The notes under the pieces: model-generated
The model's database searches: none
Seen by the model: the letters and a program-made list of their open reading frames with translations, nothing else
Told to the model about the DNA's origin: nothing
Translations under genes and position numbers: made by a program
NCBI GenBank assembly: GCA_020426125.1
Contig: JAGQQQ010000716.1
Location: 1-8,118 of the forward strand
Length of the DNA stretch: 8,118 nt
From: Planctomycetaceae bacterium
Lineage (GTDB): Bacteria; Planctomycetota; Planctomycetia; Planctomycetales; Planctomycetaceae
Reading direction: 5' to 3'
Shown: positions 5,484 through 8,118 of the stretch, piece after piece
How positions within the stretch are numbered: the stretch's first letter is position 1
How the letters are laid out: each line of letters begins with the position of its first letter

Positions 5484-6638
5484 GTGATCGCCCAATTGAC
5501 TCCACGTTCTGTGATGGTTCAGATTTTCCATTCAATCGTTGCGATTAGTGTTTTTCTCGTATCGCCAACTTGCGAGGCCGTTGACTCTGCGGATTCCTCT
5601 CGCACTAATGCTGTCGCGACCTGGAGGGGCTACCGTTCGGAAGTTGCGTCCGCAGACGTTGAATACGTTCGAGTCATCCTGAAACCAGATAAACTGGCAT
5701 CCGTGGATGTTGACGAAGTGGTCAACGCCATTCGTGAATTGGACCCGCTCAACCCCGATCATTCGGTCGATTCCATTCTCCAGATTGTCCGACCGGAGCT
5801 TCTGGAAAAATCTGAGCAGGCCACCCTGAATCGCAATTTTGCCTCCCGTTCCCAGCACCTGCTCGTTCAGGGGGACTGGGAACGGTCCATCGACTCCACG
5901 ACGGAACACCTGCTCAGGGACGGGCTTCACCTCTTTCGAGACGTCGAAAATCGTTCGATTCACGGATACTCTCGCGGGCGGTGCCTGATCTGGTACCCGC
6001 AACTCTCGTGGTTTCGGCCCATTCCGGATGAAATTCAATATCCGGAGAACGCCTGGGTGACCTCCGATTCCGGTATCATCCGGATTGGCGGGTGGAATCC
6101 CGCGAATGACAAACTGGAAGTGGGGGACGGTTCCTGGGTCGAAGTGGATGCAGAGAGCCTCTTACCTCGACGCTGGAACCGAGTTGCCATGCCGGAAAAT
6201 CGACTGGTCCGGGTGGAGCTGTCAGAGCAATACACCTCCTACCCAGGGGGGGTCAAGTTCCCTGCTGTTCGGGCGCAACTTGACGTACACAACAACTTGG
6301 TGACCCAGGTGATTCTCACGCTCGTGACCAAGGCGAGCTTCAACTCGGACCTCTCTCCAGAATTGTTCGTGATGAACGCCCCAACAGGCTGGAGCTGGCA
6401 CGACCTTCGCCAAGAGCCGAGCCAAGGCGGGCGATTCGGCCAACCCGTTTCCGATGTGGGATTCTTTTTCGCGGGTCGTGCTCCCATCGAGAATTCCCCG
6501 ACAGTCGCGGACGCGATTCCGCCCAGCGAGGTTGAAGTGGGAACGTCAATCTGGAAATACTGGACACCATTCCTGCTGATTTTGAACGGTCTGGTTCTCA
6601 TCGGCATCGGAATTTATCTCTGGCAACGCCCCAGGTGA
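5484..6638 (+). CDS. Exported, C-terminally anchored protein with a LolA-like domain
   Basis: 384 residues from GTG 5484, chosen for AGAAAGG at 5471-5477; ATG 5514 is the alternative and also leaves a complete signal peptide. The signal peptide has the core 'IFHSIVAISVFLVS' and likely cleavage after 'PTCEA'. The central domain looks like the LolA/LppX-type half-barrel, which binds lipidated or hydrophobic cargo in the periplasm. It has alternating strands ('WVEVDAESLLPRRWNRV', 'VRVELSEQYTSYPGGVKFPA') and the end block 'NSDLSPELFVMNAPTGWSW'. That block matches the SFN-D-PELF-P-G pattern common in planctomycete LolA-like proteins. A membrane helix at about 361-380 ('PFLLILNGLVLIGIGIYLW') with the basic tail 'QRPR' suggests a type I anchor facing the periplasm. 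Soluble LolA lacks such an anchor, so carrier function is only a possibility. The cysteine-rich gene follows after 50 bp, likely in one transcript. Confidence 0.75.
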   Translation: MIAQLTPRSVMVQIFHSIVAISVFLVSPTCEAVDSADSSRTNAVATWRGYRSEVASADVEYVRVILKPDKLASVDVDEVVNAIRELDPLNPDHSVDSILQIVRPELLEKSEQATLNRNFASRSQHLLVQGDWERSIDSTTEHLLRDGLHLFRDVENRSIHGYSRGRCLIWYPQLSWFRPIPDEIQYPENAWVTSDSGIIRIGGWNPANDKLEVGDGSWVEVDAESLLPRRWNRVAMPENRLVRVELSEQYTSYPGGVKFPAVRAQLDVHNNLVTQVILTLVTKASFNSDLSPELFVMNAPTGWSWHDLRQEPSQGGRFGQPVSDVGFFFAGRAPIENSPTVADAIPPSEVEVGTSIWKYWTPFLLILNGLVLIGIGIYLWQRPR

Positions 6639-6672
6639 TCAGCCTGCCGTCTGGCTTGCCAGGCATTTTACC

Positions 6673-6681
6673 GGAAGGGGG
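6673..6681 (+). promoter_or_regulatory. Strong ribosome binding site of the cysteine-rich protein gene
   Basis: GGAAGGGGG ends 7 nt before the ATG at 6689 (and 4 nt before an adjacent GTG at 6686). It argues against the GTG at 6635, which merely overlaps the previous stop. Confidence 0.65.
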
Positions 6682-6688
6682 AAGAGTG

Positions 6689-7171
6689 ATGATTTGTCGA
6701 AGGTGTTTTGCGGTGCTGCTGGTCCTGGGGGGCGGAATCTTGACGCTCTCAGGCATGGCGGCCAATTCCTATGCGGTGGATCCCGAGGATTGCGATCCAG
6801 CTCCACCTTACGGCCCGGCCGAGTGCCTTCCGGCGCATCAGCGCCCACCACGGGAAAACGATCCCGGATTCAATCCAAGTTGCGAAATTGGTTCCTGGTG
6901 GCAATGCCAGCCCTCAGAGTTCTCGGACTGTGGGCAAGTGGATGGGTACGGGTCGCCGATGTCGGGTTACTGCTACTTCGACTGGTCGGAAGGAAGCCAG
7001 GCAGGCTGCATCGATGAGGCGAGCTTCACGGTGCTGGCTTTGCATCATCACCAGAGCGCCTGTGAGTTCTTCGAGGGGACATGCCAGTGCGTCTGGATCC
7101 TCGACACCCACCCTGTTGTTCCTTTTGGAGTTTGTGATTGCGAAGACTATACGTTCCCTGAGTACCCATGA
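6689..7171 (+). CDS. Exported cysteine-rich protein (12 Cys), unknown function
   Basis: 160 residues from ATG 6689; GTG 6686 is equally possible and adds one residue. The signal peptide covers residues 1-29 ('MICRRCFAVLLVLGGGILTL', cleavage likely after 'NSYA'). The mature part of about 131 residues has 12 cysteines, at 35, 46, 65, 73, 81, 95, 107, 125, 132, 134, 149 and 151. The even number and the CxC pairs (132/134 and 149/151) suggest six disulfides and an oxidising location outside the cytoplasm. It is rich in Pro, Gly and aromatic residues and has a His triplet at 119-121. No known domain was recognised and it has no lipobox. It follows the LolA-like anchored protein by 50 bp on the same strand and is closed by a strong terminator, so the two form a probable two-gene unit. 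Confidence 0.75.
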   Translation: MICRRCFAVLLVLGGGILTLSGMAANSYAVDPEDCDPAPPYGPAECLPAHQRPPRENDPGFNPSCEIGSWWQCQPSEFSDCGQVDGYGSPMSGYCYFDWSEGSQAGCIDEASFTVLALHHHQSACEFFEGTCQCVWILDTHPVVPFGVCDCEDYTFPEYP

Positions 7172-7261
7172 TGTGATCGTCTCGAGATTGGAGTGTGTCG
7201 CCCGGTACGTGACAGATCGATTTTCTGGTGCCGATCCGGACTTCATGACCGCGAATTGAAT

Positions 7262-7288
7262 AAAAGCTCCGCGAATCGCGGAGCTTTT
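7262..7288. terminator. Perfect 12-bp-stem intrinsic terminator, usable in both directions
   Basis: AAAAGCTCCGCG (7262-7273), loop AAT, and CGCGGAGCTTTT (7277-7288) form a perfect inverted repeat. The GC-rich centre is flanked by A4 on one side and T4 on the other, so each strand reads as a hairpin followed by a U run. It lies 90 bp after the cysteine-rich gene. It could also end minus-strand transcripts coming from the gene that stops at 7511. Confidence 0.9.
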
Positions 7289-7510
7289 CTCATGGGACAA
7301 TAAAAGTCAGAACCAGTTCTCTGACACGACGAGGATTCTCACCGCGGGAGTTGATTGCGACATTCAAGGGCTTTTCGCCAGAAGACGAATTCTCTGCATC
7401 AGCAAGGGGGAGTCACCAGATGAAAATCCATCCGGCAACAACTCCACATTTTTCGAAGTGTCTGACACTCGCTGAGACCGCACCCCCGCGACATTCCTGA
7501 GGATCCTCAA
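7289..7510. other. Convergent intergenic region without a gene
   Basis: 222 bp between the terminator and the stop of the right-edge gene. No supported gene. It holds a 12-bp palindrome TGAGGATCCTCA (7498-7509). It also has an ordered set of short repeats: CTGACAC at 7321 and 7462, ACCGC at 7341 and 7477, and GCGACATTC at 7357 and 7488. A 14-codon reading frame at 7421-7465 has a fair ribosome site but is too short to support. Confidence 0.5.
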
Positions 7511-8118
7511 TTAGGGGGTTTCCACCGTGATCGCCATGACAATGGGAGCCGTACGGTCGTTATTGCCTTTCACCAGATCGATCTGCGTGATCACTTCGTC
7601 TGATCGCTTCGGCTCAATGGCGAGCGTCCGAATCTGACGGCCGTCGAGGTCGAAGGCGAATTCAGAACCGGGAACGTCGATGCGGCGAATGTAGTCCGCG
7701 AAGTGAACTCCGTTTTTGAGATCGTGGTCTTCGGTTGTGCCGTCAGCGTAGTGCAAACGGACACGGATGGACGTGCTTTGCTCCCGTTGAGCGGGGAAGG
7801 ACCAACCGCGGATCCCGCCCAAAATATGAATCGCCTTCGCGGGAGCGTTCACCGGCATCGTCACTTCTTTGGGCATCGTCGGCGGGATTTCGCCCTGAGG
7901 GCCATGAAGCATAATCGTGTTCGGCACGCGGTCCCCTTTGGGATCAATCAGCACGTAGGGAACCTTGCCAACCGTTTTGGGACTCCAGTCATCGAAGATG
8001 AGACGTTCAACGGGACTCACCCCGTAGAACATGGGCTTCGTACTGACGACGGTCACGGCTTTTCGAAGGTCGAGCGGGACGTATTTCCCCTTCTTGGTCA
8101 GGAACTCGAGCAGGTTGC
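7511..8118 (-). CDS. C-terminal domain of a large planctomycete protein (5' end outside window)
   Basis: The frame is open through the right edge (upstream codons read 'NLLEFLTKKGKYVPLDLRKA'), so the GTG at 8056 is internal and the gene is cut at its 5' end. About 202 residues are visible. They look like a beta-sandwich domain, with 'LIDPKGDRVPNTIMLHGPQG', 'PAKAIHILGGIRGWSFPA', 'VRLHYADGTTEDHDLKNGVHF', 'ADYIRRIDVPGSEFAFDL' and 'IDLVKGNNDRTAPIVMAITVE' as strand-rich blocks. I associate this pattern with the C-terminal domain of large exported planctomycete proteins, such as heme-binding CxxCH/dehydrogenase types, and with NPCBM-like carbohydrate-binding folds. That is from memory and not certain. 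No hairpin with a T run lies just after the stop; the nearest candidate terminator is the two-way hairpin at 7262-7288. Confidence 0.75.
   Translation of the reverse strand, partial: NLLEFLTKKGKYVPLDLRKAVTVVSTKPMFYGVSPVERLIFDDWSPKTVGKVPYVLIDPKGDRVPNTIMLHGPQGEIPPTMPKEVTMPVNAPAKAIHILGGIRGWSFPAQREQSTSIRVRLHYADGTTEDHDLKNGVHFADYIRRIDVPGSEFAFDLDGRQIRTLAIEPKRSDEVITQIDLVKGNNDRTAPIVMAITVETP

Noticed and set aside
6771..7259. 162-codon + frame overlapping the cysteine-rich gene
   Set aside because: It has no signal peptide, domain or ribosome site. The alternative frame has a textbook signal peptide and an even set of cysteines.
7421..7465. 14-codon reading frame after AGGGGGAG in the convergent gap
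   Set aside because: The ribosome-like site is fair, but the peptide is too short and featureless to support from sequence alone.
7498..7509. Palindrome TGAGGATCCTCA as a terminator for the right-edge gene
   Set aside because: It has no loop and no following T run on the minus strand, so it is more likely a chance palindrome or a dimer-binding site.
1..8118. CRISPR array, tRNA, rRNA, insertion sequence or phage genes
   Set aside because: No regularly spaced repeats, cloverleaf-like sequence, transposase or integrase motif was seen on either strand.

Overview
The window looks like chromosomal DNA from a planctomycete (phylum Planctomycetota). Three kinds of gene point this way. The C-terminal part of a large glutamine-amidotransferase-like/VWA-type membrane protein and the carboxyl domain at the right edge both have a strongly planctomycetal look. 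A small extracytoplasmic-function (ECF) sigma factor overlaps a membrane-bound Ser/Thr kinase gene, an arrangement known to be common in that phylum. Several proteins of unknown function are exported by a signal peptide. All family calls come from reading the protein sequences; no database search was run.

Layout. Left block (1-2044): the 3' end of the large membrane protein (+), converging on a small exported Spy/CpxP-like protein with two LTxxQ-type motifs (-). Middle block (2151-5294): a WYL-type HTH regulator (-) sits head-to-head, with only a 30-bp gap, with an ECF sigma factor (+). The sigma gene overlaps a one-pass membrane Ser/Thr kinase (+) by 38 bp. A very acidic, Phe-rich exported protein (-) converges on the kinase with a 14-bp gap. 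This block is visibly less GC-rich than its flanks. Right block (5484-8118): a signal-peptide/C-terminal-anchor protein resembling LolA-like periplasmic domains (+), then a 12-cysteine exported protein (+), then a perfect 12-bp-stem terminator. Last comes the C-terminal part of a large protein entering from the right edge (-).

How the genes may work together. The middle block reads as one signalling locus. The kinase has a cytoplasmic catalytic domain, one membrane segment and a helical outer domain. It is probably translated with the sigma factor, and by analogy with known sigma/kinase pairs could control it. The WYL protein is placed to regulate both arms. The acidic exported protein next door has no Lys, Arg or His after its signal peptide and carries a motif of the form [EA]Y[ES]EF[FW]DAF three times, the last at the very C-terminus. 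It is the most unusual item here. It could be an output of the sigma factor or a ligand of the kinase outer domain, but nothing in the sequence proves that link.

No tRNA, rRNA, CRISPR array, transposase or integrase was seen.
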